Positions 1 to 7,456 of a DNA stretch of 12,234 nucleotides are shown piece by piece (the first letter of the stretch is position 1; each line of letters begins with the position of its first letter). The translations under genes were made by a program, and so were the position numbers. The stretch spans positions 1-12,234 of the forward strand of contig JAITEY010000124.1 of assembly GCA_031281815.1 (NCBI GenBank). The letters run 5' to 3'. The notes beneath the pieces are model-generated. The model was not told the origin of the DNA. It made no database searches and saw nothing but the letters and a program-made list of their open reading frames with translations. The DNA is from Desulfovibrio sp. Lineage in GTDB: Bacteria; Desulfobacterota; Desulfovibrionia; Desulfovibrionales; Desulfovibrionaceae.

Positions 1-1584
1 TCGGAAGGACAGATTCCGACTGCCGAATTCCGCGATGCGTCGGGAAAAATCTGTGTGAAAACAGGCGATAAGGTGGATGTCTACGTTGCCCGCAAGAACG
101 AATCGGAAGGCACCATCACCCTTTCCTACGAGAAAGCCAAACGCATGCAGCTTTTTGACCAGCTTGAAGAACTGCAGGAAAACAACGGCACCTGCAAAGG
201 GCGCATCCAGCGCCGCATCAAGGGCGGCTATACTGTGGATCTGGGCGGCGTGGAAGCCTTCCTGCCGGGTTCGCATGTGGATCTTCGCCCGGTGCCCGAC
301 ATGGACGCCCTGGTCAACCAGGAATACGACTTCCGTGTGCTCAAGATAAACCGCAGGCGGAGCAACGTCATCGTTTCCCGCCGCGTGCTGTTGGAAGAAG
401 AGCGCGACGCCAAGCGCAAGGAACTGCTCGGCACGCTGAACGAAAACCAGAAGGTCCGGGGCCGGGTCAAAAACATCACGGAATACGGCGTCTTTGTGGA
501 CCTCGGCGGTCTTGACGGTCTGCTGCACATTACCGACATGTCCTGGAAACGCATTCGTCACCCCAAGGAAATGGTCAGCCTCGGCCAGGAACTGGACCTC
601 AAGGTGCTTTCCTTCGACCGGGAAAGCCACAAGGTTTCCCTGGGATTGAAGCAGCTTATTGAAGACCCATGGCAGGGCATCACGGAGAAATTCCCGACCG
701 GAGCGCGCCTTTCCGGCAAAGTTACCAATCTTGTGGATTACGGAGCTTTCATTGAGCTTGAGCCGGGCGTGGAAGGTCTTGTGCATATTTCGGAAATGTC
801 GTGGACGCGCAAGCTGCGCCATCCGTCACAGATGGTCAAGGCCGGCGACGAGGTGGAGGTGATTATTCTGGGCGTCGACCAGGATAAAAAGCGCATCTCC
901 CTGGGGATGAAACAGGTCAGGCCCAACCCCTGGGACATCGTGGCCGAAAAGTTCCCCGAAAATACCGTGCTTGAGGGCTCCATAAAGAACATCACTGAAT
1001 TCGGCATGTTTATCGGCATTGAAGACGGCATAGACGGCCTCATTCACGTATCCGACATAAGCTGGACCAAAAAAATCCGCCATCCCGGCGAGGCGTATCA
1101 GGTCGGCGACGTGGTGCAGGCCAAGGTGCTTACCGTGGACCAGGCCAACGAAAAATTTACCCTGGGCATCAAGCAACTCACCGACGACCCCTGGTCCTGT
1201 GTGCCGGAACGTTATCCCGTCGGCACGCTGGTCACCGGACTGGTGACCAATATCACGGATTTCGGCGTCTTTGTGGAAGTGGAAGAGGGCATTGAGGGAC
1301 TGGTGCATGTTTCGGAAATAAGCGGCAAAAAAATCAAGTCGCCTTCGGAACTGTTCAAGGAAGGCGTGCATATCCAGGCCAAGGTCATCCATGTGTCCGC
1401 CGAGGAGCGGCGTCTGGGCCTTTCCGTAAAACAACTCAAGGACGAAGAGGAACGCCGGAAAAACAGGGAACCGCGGGCATCGGCCGGAGATCCCGGCGGC
1501 CGGACCCTCGGCGATATCATGAAAGCGGCTGAAGAAACGCGGGACGGAGAGGACGGGCAGGACAACGGACACGAACAGGAGTAA
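1..1584 (+). CDS. rpsA: 30S ribosomal protein S1 (5'-truncated by window edge)
   Basis: S1 binds mRNA on the small ribosomal subunit and helps load it for initiation, using tandem S1-type OB folds. The frame is open from base 1. The residues before the first possible start (GTG at 55), including EGQIPTAEF and GKICVKTGDKVDVYV, are the back half of an S1 domain, so the gene begins upstream. Five complete S1 domains follow, starting near bases 184, 442, 697, 961 and 1222. Their signatures are KNITEYGVFVDLGG, TNLVDYGAFIELE, KNITEFGMFIGIE and TNITDFGVFVEVE, with recurring HISEMSW/HVSDISW and DPW linkers. With the partial first domain this gives the classic six-domain form. 527 residues are visible, so only a few dozen should be missing. 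The C-terminus ends in an acidic, low-complexity tail rich in E, D and G. No clear terminator separates it from xseA, 58 bases downstream. Confidence 0.96.
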   Translation, partial: SEGQIPTAEFRDASGKICVKTGDKVDVYVARKNESEGTITLSYEKAKRMQLFDQLEELQENNGTCKGRIQRRIKGGYTVDLGGVEAFLPGSHVDLRPVPDMDALVNQEYDFRVLKINRRRSNVIVSRRVLLEEERDAKRKELLGTLNENQKVRGRVKNITEYGVFVDLGGLDGLLHITDMSWKRIRHPKEMVSLGQELDLKVLSFDRESHKVSLGLKQLIEDPWQGITEKFPTGARLSGKVTNLVDYGAFIELEPGVEGLVHISEMSWTRKLRHPSQMVKAGDEVEVIILGVDQDKKRISLGMKQVRPNPWDIVAEKFPENTVLEGSIKNITEFGMFIGIEDGIDGLIHVSDISWTKKIRHPGEAYQVGDVVQAKVLTVDQANEKFTLGIKQLTDDPWSCVPERYPVGTLVTGLVTNITDFGVFVEVEEGIEGLVHVSEISGKKIKSPSELFKEGVHIQAKVIHVSAEERRLGLSVKQLKDEEERRKNREPRASAGDPGGRTLGDIMKAAEETRDGEDGQDNGHEQE

Positions 1585-1642
1585 ACCGTTCCCCGCGGAC
1601 GCGGTACAGCCGACGCCGTGAGGCGCGGGTGACGCGGCCGGC

Positions 1643-2968
1643 ATGAACGACGACAGGATACTCTCGGTCACGGCGCTTACGGAAGCCGTGAGAAAGCGTC
1701 TGGAAGGCTCTTTCGCCTTTGTCTGGGTGCGCGGGCAGGTAACGGACCTTTCCCGGCCCGCTTCCGGACATGTGTTTTTCGCCCTGCGCGACGAAAACAG
1801 CAAACTTGCCGCTGTCTGGTTCAAGGGCGACATGCGGCCCGCGGAACGCTTCGACCCGCTGACCGGCGAAATCTATGAGGACGGTCCGCGTCCCGGCCTC
1901 GCCCGGAGCCTGGAAAACGGGCAGGAGATTGTCTGCGCGGGCAGGCTTTCCCTGTATGCTCCGCGCGGCATCTATCGCCTGATAGTGGAATACGCGGCGG
2001 AGCAGGGTACAGGCAGACTGCACGAGGAGTTCCTGCGTCTGCGGGCCAAACTGGCCGCCCAAGGCGTTTTCGCGCCCGAGAGAAAACGGCCCCTGCCCGT
2101 TCTTCCGCGCCGCATAGCGCTGGTAACTTCGCCGCAGGGCGCGGCCGTGCATGACTTCCTGCGTCTTTCCGGGCAGCGCGGTCCCGGCGCGGAGTTCCGC
2201 ATTTACCCTGTGCCCGTGCAGGGCGAGGGCGCGCCGCTCAAAATCGTTGAAGCCGTGCGCCGCGCAGCGGCGGAAGGCTGGGCCGAGGTGCTGGTCCTGC
2301 TGCGCGGCGGCGGGTCTTTGGAAGACCTCCGGGCGTTCAACGACGAAGATCTCGCTTTGGCCGTGTACCGGTCCCCGATTCCCGTGCTGGCGGGCATCGG
2401 GCACGAGGTGGATTTCACCCTGGCGGATCTCGCGGCCGACGTGCGGGCGGCGACGCCCAGCCATGCGGCCCAAATTCTGCTGCCGGAACGCGCGGAACTC
2501 TACCGATCGCTGTCGGACTTGCGCGCCGCCCTGCAGGAAACGGCCGAACGCCGTCTGGAGCGGGCATCCGGACGCTTCGTCGATTTGGCGAACGGTCTGC
2601 GCAGGCTTTCGCCGCGCAGAACCCTGGAAGCCCGTCGCGAACGTCTGGCCGCCGAACTCCGGCTGTTGCTCGGCGCGGGCAGACTCATGCTGCAGCGCGA
2701 GGAAGCGCGGCTCAAACGAGCCTGCGCCGGACTCGCGGCTTGGCCGGAAAGGCTCAAGCTCAGGGCCGCCTCGCTGGAACATCTGATTTTGCGTCTTGAG
2801 GCTCTGGACCCGCATGCCCCGCTGCAACGCGGTTATGCGACGGCACGCAAGGCCGACGGCAGCTTTGTCCGGCGCATAAGCGACGTCCTGCCGGGCGAAG
2901 CGCTGACCCTTACCGTCACCGACGGCGACATCGCCGTCCGCGTCGAAGGAATACAGGCGGCCGGTTGA
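1643..2968 (+). CDS. xseA: Exodeoxyribonuclease VII large subunit
   Basis: Catalytic subunit of exonuclease VII, which with XseB degrades single-stranded DNA to oligonucleotides. The 441-residue protein has the expected order. An N-terminal OB fold covers residues ~1-118 (FVWVRGQVTDLSRPASGHVFFALRD region). The catalytic domain follows from ~150 (RRIALVTSPQGAAVHDFL), with RGGGSLEDLRAFNDE at 221-235 and GIGHEVDFTLADLAADVRAATPSHAA at 251-276. An arginine- and leucine-rich helical segment spans ~283-395, with a small C-terminal domain (LQRGYATARKADG). Length is normal for the family. An acidic, proline- and glycine-containing stretch of about 20 residues (~70-93) lengthens an OB-fold loop relative to the E. 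coli protein as I recall it. ATG at 1643 is the only reasonable start, although the Shine-Dalgarno in front is poor. The xseB partner gene lies 1.2 kb downstream beyond an M23 peptidase gene rather than adjacent. Confidence 0.97.
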   Translation: MNDDRILSVTALTEAVRKRLEGSFAFVWVRGQVTDLSRPASGHVFFALRDENSKLAAVWFKGDMRPAERFDPLTGEIYEDGPRPGLARSLENGQEIVCAGRLSLYAPRGIYRLIVEYAAEQGTGRLHEEFLRLRAKLAAQGVFAPERKRPLPVLPRRIALVTSPQGAAVHDFLRLSGQRGPGAEFRIYPVPVQGEGAPLKIVEAVRRAAAEGWAEVLVLLRGGGSLEDLRAFNDEDLALAVYRSPIPVLAGIGHEVDFTLADLAADVRAATPSHAAQILLPERAELYRSLSDLRAALQETAERRLERASGRFVDLANGLRRLSPRRTLEARRERLAAELRLLLGAGRLMLQREEARLKRACAGLAAWPERLKLRAASLEHLILRLEALDPHAPLQRGYATARKADGSFVRRISDVLPGEALTLTVTDGDIAVRVEGIQAAG

Positions 2969-2970
2969 TT

Positions 2971-3027
2971 TCGGGGCGCAGCCCCGAGCCCTCGCCGAGC
3001 CTGCGCAAGGCCGGGGCGCTGCCCCGG
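2971..3027 (+). repeat. Pair of GC-rich hairpins behind xseA
   Basis: Two short perfect hairpins follow the xseA stop. The first is TCGGGGC-GCA-GCCCCGA (2971-2987) and the second is CCGGGGC-GCT-GCCCCGG (3011-3027). Each has a 7-bp stem and a 3-base loop, and the two loops and stems are near copies of each other. This looks like a REP-type palindromic pair. It could stabilise the 3' end of the xseA message or slow transcription, but no T-run follows, so it is not a classical intrinsic terminator. Confidence 0.7.
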
Positions 3028-3062
3028 ACCCCGCCGGGATCAGACTGAGCAGGCATAAGGCT

Positions 3063-3112
3063 GATGATTTCCCCAGTCGGCCCTGCGCCGGCTCAGGCCG
3101 ACTCCCATCATC
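3063..3112 (+). repeat. Interrupted inverted repeat (possible cruciform)
   Basis: Inner arms AGTCGGCC (3075-3082) and GGCCGACT (3096-3103) are perfectly complementary around a 13-base loop. Outer arms GATGAT (3063-3068) and ATCATC (3107-3112) are also complementary, with TTCCCC and CCC between the arms. Together they form a 14-bp interrupted stem. It lies between the GC hairpins and the AT-rich repeat block. Function is unknown. Confidence 0.65.
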
Positions 3113-3121
3113 GGGGTTGAT

Positions 3122-3194
3122 GCGAAAATTTATACGCTACACGGTACTATTCCGGTGTCCGGCCGCCGGAGGCGTAAAAACAAGTGTTACCCGG
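3122..3194 (-). repeat. Dispersed intergenic element, copy 1 (rearranged)
   Basis: Bases 3122-3148 are the reverse complement of 7457-7483 with only 2 mismatches in 27. Bases 3161-3178 (GGCCGCCGGAGGC core plus RTAAA) match 7547-7564 on the same strand at 17 of 18. Both blocks end in TACACGG or TACCCGG (3138-3144 and 3188-3194). The first block is therefore inverted relative to the second when compared with copy 2. The element runs up to, and possibly into, the first codons of the M23 peptidase gene, and its GGAGG (3168-3172) may serve as that gene's ribosome binding site. Strand is given for the AT-rich block. Confidence 0.7.
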
Positions 3195-4131
3195 TCATAG
3201 TACAATGTTGATGTATACGCCGAAAAACAACGTTGCGCGGCGCTTTCCGCTCCTTGTCCTGCTTTCCCTGCTTCTGTCCGTCGCGGGTGAAGCCGGAACC
3301 CTGCAGGCCGCCGCGTACCGTGAAGGGCGCAGGCCCTTTACCCTCGACATCCCGAAAAACGCTGGCGACGGGGAAGCCTTTGCAGTGCGTTTCGGGGCGG
3401 AAGGCGTGAAAGCGCTGGACCTGGACCTGGACGGCAAAACACTGCATATAGGAGCGCCTTCGCCGGCCTCGGGTTTTTTTGAAGCCCTGCTGCCCGTCCC
3501 TCTGGATACCAAGAAAAAACGCCTGCGCCTGACCCTGACCGTACAGTGGAATGGAGGGGAGAAAGAGGTGCTGACCCGCGTCGTGCCGGTGAAAAAACGC
3601 GCCTACCCCGTGCAGAAACTGACCGTGGACGGGAAATTCGTCAGCCCGCCCCCGGAAGTTGCGGAAAAGATACGCCGCGACCGGGCGGAAATGCGCGCAG
3701 CCGTCACGACAATAAGCCCCGCGCAATACTGGCGCCTGCCGCTTGCCCGACCCGTGCCGGGTGAAGTAACCAGCCTTTTCGGGTCGCGCCGCGTGTTCAA
3801 CGGGGTTCCCAAAAATCCGCACAAGGGCGTTGATTTCGACGCCGTCGCGGGCGAACCCGTCGCCGCCGTCGATGCCGGCGAGGTTGTGCTGGTTTCGGAG
3901 CATTACTACGGCGGCAATACGGTGGTTGTGGATCACGGCTTGGGCGTCCTGAGCGCCTACCTGCACCTGTCCGGATTCAACGTGCGCAAGGGGCAACGCG
4001 TCGCCCGCGGGGATATTGTCGGCTTTGCGGGCGATACCGGACGGGTGACCGGACCGCACCTGCATCTTTCTTTCTATGTCCTGGGCGAGAGCGTCAACGC
4101 GGAGCCCTGCCTTGAAACAGGCCGCCGGTGA
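3184..4131 (+). CDS. Secreted M23 (LytM-type) zinc metallopeptidase
   Basis: Predicted periplasmic peptidoglycan endopeptidase of the M23/LytM family. Numbering from ATG 3205, ARRFPLLVLLSLLLSVAGEAGTLQA (11-35) is a basic-then-hydrophobic export signal. A beta-rich domain (~36-145) follows. The catalytic domain (~175-300) carries NPHKGVD with H206 and D210, YLHLS with H254, and GPHLHLS with H285 and H287. These are all the expected zinc and catalytic positions, so it is probably active rather than a degenerate EnvC/NlpD-type activator. The start is uncertain. GTG 3184 has GGAGG 11 bases ahead but lies in a repeat, while ATG 3205 and ATG 3211 give a more standard signal peptide with no visible Shine-Dalgarno. 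The stop lies inside the xseB ribosome binding site, so translation of the two is probably coupled. I cannot name a specific orthologue. Confidence 0.92.
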   Translation: MLPGHSTMLMYTPKNNVARRFPLLVLLSLLLSVAGEAGTLQAAAYREGRRPFTLDIPKNAGDGEAFAVRFGAEGVKALDLDLDGKTLHIGAPSPASGFFEALLPVPLDTKKKRLRLTLTVQWNGGEKEVLTRVVPVKKRAYPVQKLTVDGKFVSPPPEVAEKIRRDRAEMRAAVTTISPAQYWRLPLARPVPGEVTSLFGSRRVFNGVPKNPHKGVDFDAVAGEPVAAVDAGEVVLVSEHYYGGNTVVVDHGLGVLSAYLHLSGFNVRKGQRVARGDIVGFAGDTGRVTGPHLHLSFYVLGESVNAEPCLETGRR

Positions 4132-4140
4132 GGCTGAACT

Positions 4141-4383
4141 GTGGCTGAACAGAGTTTTGAACAACACATGCGGCGGCTGGAAGAAATCGTGCGCGAGCTG
4201 GAAAGCCTGGACCTGCCCCTGGAAAAAAGCGTTGCCCTGTACCGCGAAGGCCGCGTTGCGGCCCGCGCGTGCCGGGAGTTGCTGGACAAGGCCGAACACG
4301 CCGTCCTGCTCTGCGACGAAGATGGCGAACATCCCTTTGTTCCCGCGTCGGCGCCGCCCGAAGCCGACGACAGAGCGGAGTGA
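4141..4383 (+). CDS. xseB: Exodeoxyribonuclease VII small subunit
   Basis: Small helical subunit that assembles in several copies on XseA to make exonuclease VII. The 80-residue protein has the family core SFEQHMRRLEEIVRELESLDLPLEKSVALYREGRVAARACRELLDKAEHAV, which reads as two amphipathic helices, then a short acidic, proline-rich tail. Length is typical. The start is GTG 4141, preceded by GGTGAGG (4127-4133) at a 7-base spacing. That site overlaps the stop codon of the M23 peptidase gene, which argues for translational coupling. The gene is followed by tandem repeats leading into ispA. Confidence 0.95.
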   Translation: MAEQSFEQHMRRLEEIVRELESLDLPLEKSVALYREGRVAARACRELLDKAEHAVLLCDEDGEHPFVPASAPPEADDRAE

Positions 4384-4390
4384 TTTGTAG

Positions 4391-4566
4391 ACGCGCTTGA
4401 ACGCAAAACGCGCGGCAAGCGCGGATGGCACAGCGGGAATGCCGGACCGGTTGCGATGAAGTGAGCGAGTGAAACAGAGCGCGGCAAGCGCGGACGGCAC
4501 AGCGGGAATGCCGGCCTGTTGCGAGGGAGAGGGCGCGTGAACACAGAACGCGCGGCAAGCGCTGAG
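4391..4566 (+). repeat. ~70-bp tandem repeat, about 2.5 units, reaching into ispA
   Basis: The motif CGCGGCAAGCGC occurs at 4411, 4480 and 4551, giving periods of 69 and 71 bases. The 46-base core 4411-4456 and its copy 4480-4524 (GCGGAYGGCACAGCGGGAATGCCGG then TTGCGA) differ at only three positions. The third unit is partial and becomes the first codons of ispA. Each unit carries a TTGAAC or GTGAAM segment just before the motif, so the array looks like duplicated copies of the ispA initiation region. It fills the whole 153-base gap between xseB and ispA, and no gene is supported there. Confidence 0.8.
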
Positions 4567-5466
4567 GATGTCGAAAAAACCCTGCGGATCGAGGCCGGCC
4601 GCGTGGACGAGCGCCTCAACGCCTGCCTGCGCGCGGGGGGCTGCCCTCCCGGCCTGCTTGAAGCCATGCGTTACAGTCTTTTTGCAGGCGGCAAGCGCAT
4701 ACGTCCCGTGCTCTGCGTACTCTCTGCGCGCGTTCCCGTCCGGCCTGACCCGGACCTTGCCGATGCCGTGCTGACCTTTGCCTGCGCCCTGGAGTGCATC
4801 CACACGTATTCGTTGATCCATGACGATCTTCCGGCCATGGACGACGACGACTTCCGGCGCGGCAGACCCTCCTGCCACAAGCAGTTCGACGAGGCGACAG
4901 CCATCCTGGCCGGCGATGCGCTGCTGACGGACGCCTTTGCCCTCGCGGCCGGCAGCGCCGGCCCGGCGCTGCCGGCCGGACGGGTGCTGCGCGCCGTCGC
5001 CGCGACGGCAAAGGCGGCGGGGTCGGCGGGCATGGTCGGCGGGCAGTTCCTGGACATGCTGTACACGGGCGGAACGGATCAGAGCCTTGAGGCATTGGCG
5101 GCCATGCAGGCCATGAAAACCGGCGCCATGCTGCGCCTGCCCTGCGAGGTCGGAGCGGTGCTGGCCGGGGCTTCTCCGGAGACGGCCGGAGCCCTCGCCC
5201 GCTACGGGGTCGCCTTGGGCGCGGCCTTTCAAATCACCGACGACATCCTGGATGTGGCCGGGGATGCCGCCCTGCTCGGTAAACCTGTGGGCAGCGACAG
5301 CGCGGCGCGCAAATGCACCTATCCCTCTCTGCTCGGCTTGAAAAAAAGCAGGGAAATCGCGGAACAACACGCAGACAGGGCCGTTGCGGCCCTGAACGGG
5401 CTGGAAGGCGAAAGCGCCGCCCTGCTCAGAGGACTCGCCGCCTATGTCGTCAACCGTGTTTTCTGA
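4537..5466 (+). CDS. ispA: Polyprenyl diphosphate synthase, farnesyl diphosphate synthase type
   Basis: Condenses dimethylallyl or geranyl diphosphate with isopentenyl diphosphate, most likely to farnesyl diphosphate, supplying undecaprenyl carrier, quinone and other isoprenoids. From GTG 4537 it has 309 residues. Visible landmarks are GGKRIRP (51-57), the first aspartate-rich motif HDDLPAMDDDDFRRGRP (95-111, with DDxxxxD at 96-102), GDALLTDAF (127-134), KTGAML (194-199) and the second aspartate-rich motif DDILD (235-239). The two extra residues in the first motif (DDLPAMD) are the bacterial type II FPP synthase form, which supports FPP rather than a long-chain product. GTG 4537 is preferred because GAGGGAGAGGG (4522-4532) sits just ahead. 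TTG 4519 would add six residues but lies inside the repeat. The 5' end is built from the third repeat unit. dxs follows immediately, a common pairing. Confidence 0.95.
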   Translation: MNTERAASAEDVEKTLRIEAGRVDERLNACLRAGGCPPGLLEAMRYSLFAGGKRIRPVLCVLSARVPVRPDPDLADAVLTFACALECIHTYSLIHDDLPAMDDDDFRRGRPSCHKQFDEATAILAGDALLTDAFALAAGSAGPALPAGRVLRAVAATAKAAGSAGMVGGQFLDMLYTGGTDQSLEALAAMQAMKTGAMLRLPCEVGAVLAGASPETAGALARYGVALGAAFQITDDILDVAGDAALLGKPVGSDSAARKCTYPSLLGLKKSREIAEQHADRAVAALNGLEGESAALLRGLAAYVVNRVF

Positions 5467-5491
5467 TTCCGTTCGGCGCGAAGGCCGCGCA

Positions 5492-7456
5492 ATGATCCGC
5501 CGTCGGCATCGCGAAGCGGAGGCTGTCCGTCCGGCGCAGGGTATGGGCCGCCCGGCGCAGAATACCGACCGCCGCCTGTTGTCGCAAATCCGCAATCCTT
5601 CGGATGTAGCCTCCCTCAGCCTTGAAGAACTGCAGATGCTGGCAGGCGAGTTGCGCGAGACCATGGTGCGCACCGTGTCGCGCACGGGCGGCCATCTCGC
5701 CGCCTCCCTCGGAGTGGTCGAGCTGACCCTGGCCATGCTCTCGGTCTTTAACGCGCGGCAGGACAAAATCATCTGGGATGTCGGACACCAGACGTACGCC
5801 TGGAAGCTCCTCACCGGCCGGGCGGACAGATTTCACACCCTGCGGCAGACGGGCGGCATAAGCGGGTTCCCGAGCCGCGCCGAGAGCCCTTACGACCATT
5901 TCGGCACCGGGCATTCCTCCACCTCCGTATCCGCCGCTCTGGGACTGGCCGCGGCGCGGGACCTGGCGGGCGGGAATTATCACGTCGTTTCGGTGATAGG
6001 CGACGGCTCGCTCACGGCCGGGCAGGCCTACGAAGGGCTGAATCAGGCGGGCGCCACGGCCGGGCGCTTCATCGTCATTCTCAACGACAACGAAATGTCC
6101 ATCGCCAAAAACGTCGGCGCCCTCTCCCTGTTCATGAGCCGCAACCTGTCGGCCCGCTGGGTGCGCCGCGTCAAACGCGAAGTGGAAGAGTTCCTCTCCG
6201 GCATACCCGGCATAGGCGGCGATCTGCTGGAAATCGCCAGACGCAGCAAGCACAGCTTCAAAAATTTCTTTACCCCCGGCATCCTTTTCGAGGCCCTGCG
6301 TTTCAATTACATAGGCGCGGTGGACGGGCACAATATCGAGGAACTGCAGAAAACCCTGCGCCTGGCGGCCGCTCTGGATCGGCCTGTGCTGGTGCACGTG
6401 CTGACCCGCAAGGGCAAGGGCTATGCTCCGGCCGAGGCCAACCCCGAACTGTTCCACGGCGTCGGCAGCTTTGAGCCGGAAACCGGCCTACCCCGCAAGG
6501 CCGACCCCGACGCCGCCGTAAGCTGGACGGAAGCCTTCAGCCGAGGACTGTGCAAACTGGCGGCAAAGGATGAACGCATCTTCGCCGTAACCGCCGCCAT
6601 GCCTGAAGGGACGGGCCTGAAAAAATTCGCCGGGCTTTTCCCCCGGCGCTTCGCCGACGTCGGCATCTGCGAACAGCACGCCGTGACCTTTGCCGCGGGG
6701 CTGGCCGCCGGAGGCCTGCGCCCCTTCGTCGCCGTCTATTCCACCTTTCTGCAGAGAGCCTATGACCAGATTGTGCACGACGTGTGCCTGCAAAAGCTGC
6801 CCGTCACTTTCTGCATAGACCGCGCAGGGCTGGTGGGCGAAGACGGACCGACGCACCACGGGGCCTTTGATCCGGCCTTTCTGCGCCACATCCCCGGCAT
6901 AACCGTTTTCGCGCCCAAGGACGAGGCCGAACTGCAGCACGGTCTGGCGACGGCCCTGGCCGCGGACGGTCCCTTTGCCCTCCGCTATCCGCGCGGGCCG
7001 GGCGCCGGCGTGCCGCTGCCGGACAACTTGGTCCCCCTGCCCGTGGGCCGCGGCGAATATCTGGACAGGGGCGGCGACGGCGCGGCCGTCGTGGCCTTGG
7101 GCAACCGCGTCCTGCCTGCCCTGTACGCCGCGCGACGGCTGCGGGAGGAAGGCGGGCCGCGCGTTACCGTTTTCAACGCGCGCTGGATCAAACCCCTGCC
7201 CGAAGAAGAACTGCGTGAAATCATCGCCGGACACGATACCGTCGTCCTGGTGGAAGAAGCTTCCCTGGCCTGCGGGTTTTCCTCCGCCGTTCTGGAATTT
7301 TTCAACGACAATGCCCTGACGGCAGGGAAAAGGATACTGCGCATGGGTCTGCCGGACGCCTTTGTGGAACACGGCGCCTCCGCGGATCTGCGCCGCCTGC
7401 TGAAACTGGACGCGACCGCCGTATACGAAAAACTGCGTGAACTGCTGCGGCCCTGA
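5492..7456 (+). CDS. dxs: 1-deoxy-D-xylulose-5-phosphate synthase
   Basis: Thiamine-diphosphate enzyme that joins pyruvate and glyceraldehyde 3-phosphate to form DXP, the entry step of the MEP isoprenoid route and a precursor for thiamine and pyridoxal phosphate. From ATG 5492 it has 654 residues. Features are TGGHLAASLG with its substrate-site histidine (H68), GTGHSSTS (138-145), the cofactor motif GDGSLTAGQAYEGLNQ starting at 170 and ending at NDN (198-200), and the pyrimidine-domain VGICEQHAVTF with catalytic glutamate E394. DRAGLVGEDGPTHHG and a C-terminal transketolase domain follow. All parts are present. ATG 5492 has GAAGG 7 bases upstream. ATG 5444 overlaps ispA by 23 bases with AGAGGA 10 bases ahead, and ATG 5543 is also in frame; conserved sequence begins only after the last. 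The N-terminus upstream of RRLLSQIRNPSDV is not conserved, so the start is open. Confidence 0.96.
   Translation: MIRRRHREAEAVRPAQGMGRPAQNTDRRLLSQIRNPSDVASLSLEELQMLAGELRETMVRTVSRTGGHLAASLGVVELTLAMLSVFNARQDKIIWDVGHQTYAWKLLTGRADRFHTLRQTGGISGFPSRAESPYDHFGTGHSSTSVSAALGLAAARDLAGGNYHVVSVIGDGSLTAGQAYEGLNQAGATAGRFIVILNDNEMSIAKNVGALSLFMSRNLSARWVRRVKREVEEFLSGIPGIGGDLLEIARRSKHSFKNFFTPGILFEALRFNYIGAVDGHNIEELQKTLRLAAALDRPVLVHVLTRKGKGYAPAEANPELFHGVGSFEPETGLPRKADPDAAVSWTEAFSRGLCKLAAKDERIFAVTAAMPEGTGLKKFAGLFPRRFADVGICEQHAVTFAAGLAAGGLRPFVAVYSTFLQRAYDQIVHDVCLQKLPVTFCIDRAGLVGEDGPTHHGAFDPAFLRHIPGITVFAPKDEAELQHGLATALAADGPFALRYPRGPGAGVPLPDNLVPLPVGRGEYLDRGGDGAAVVALGNRVLPALYAARRLREEGGPRVTVFNARWIKPLPEEELREIIAGHDTVVLVEEASLACGFSSAVLEFFNDNALTAGKRILRMGLPDAFVEHGASADLRRLLKLDATAVYEKLRELLRP

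Noticed and set aside
826..2827. Two long - strand frames opposite rpsA and xseA
   Set aside because: Both lie antisense to well-supported genes and show no recognisable domain; high GC leaves few stop codons on the opposite strand.
4427..4446. Sigma-54-like GGCAC ... TGC in the tandem repeat
   Set aside because: The GG to GC spacing is 12 bases rather than the required 10, so it does not fit the -24/-12 pattern.
4391..4566. CRISPR array
   Set aside because: Only about 2.5 units, and the supposed spacers are themselves repeated; this is a plain tandem duplication. No cas genes are nearby.
3187..5814. Very long open frame on the - strand (about 875 codons)
   Set aside because: It runs antisense through the M23, xseB, ispA and dxs genes, has no family motifs and a composition typical of the mirror of GC-rich coding DNA. 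The + strand genes are unmistakable.
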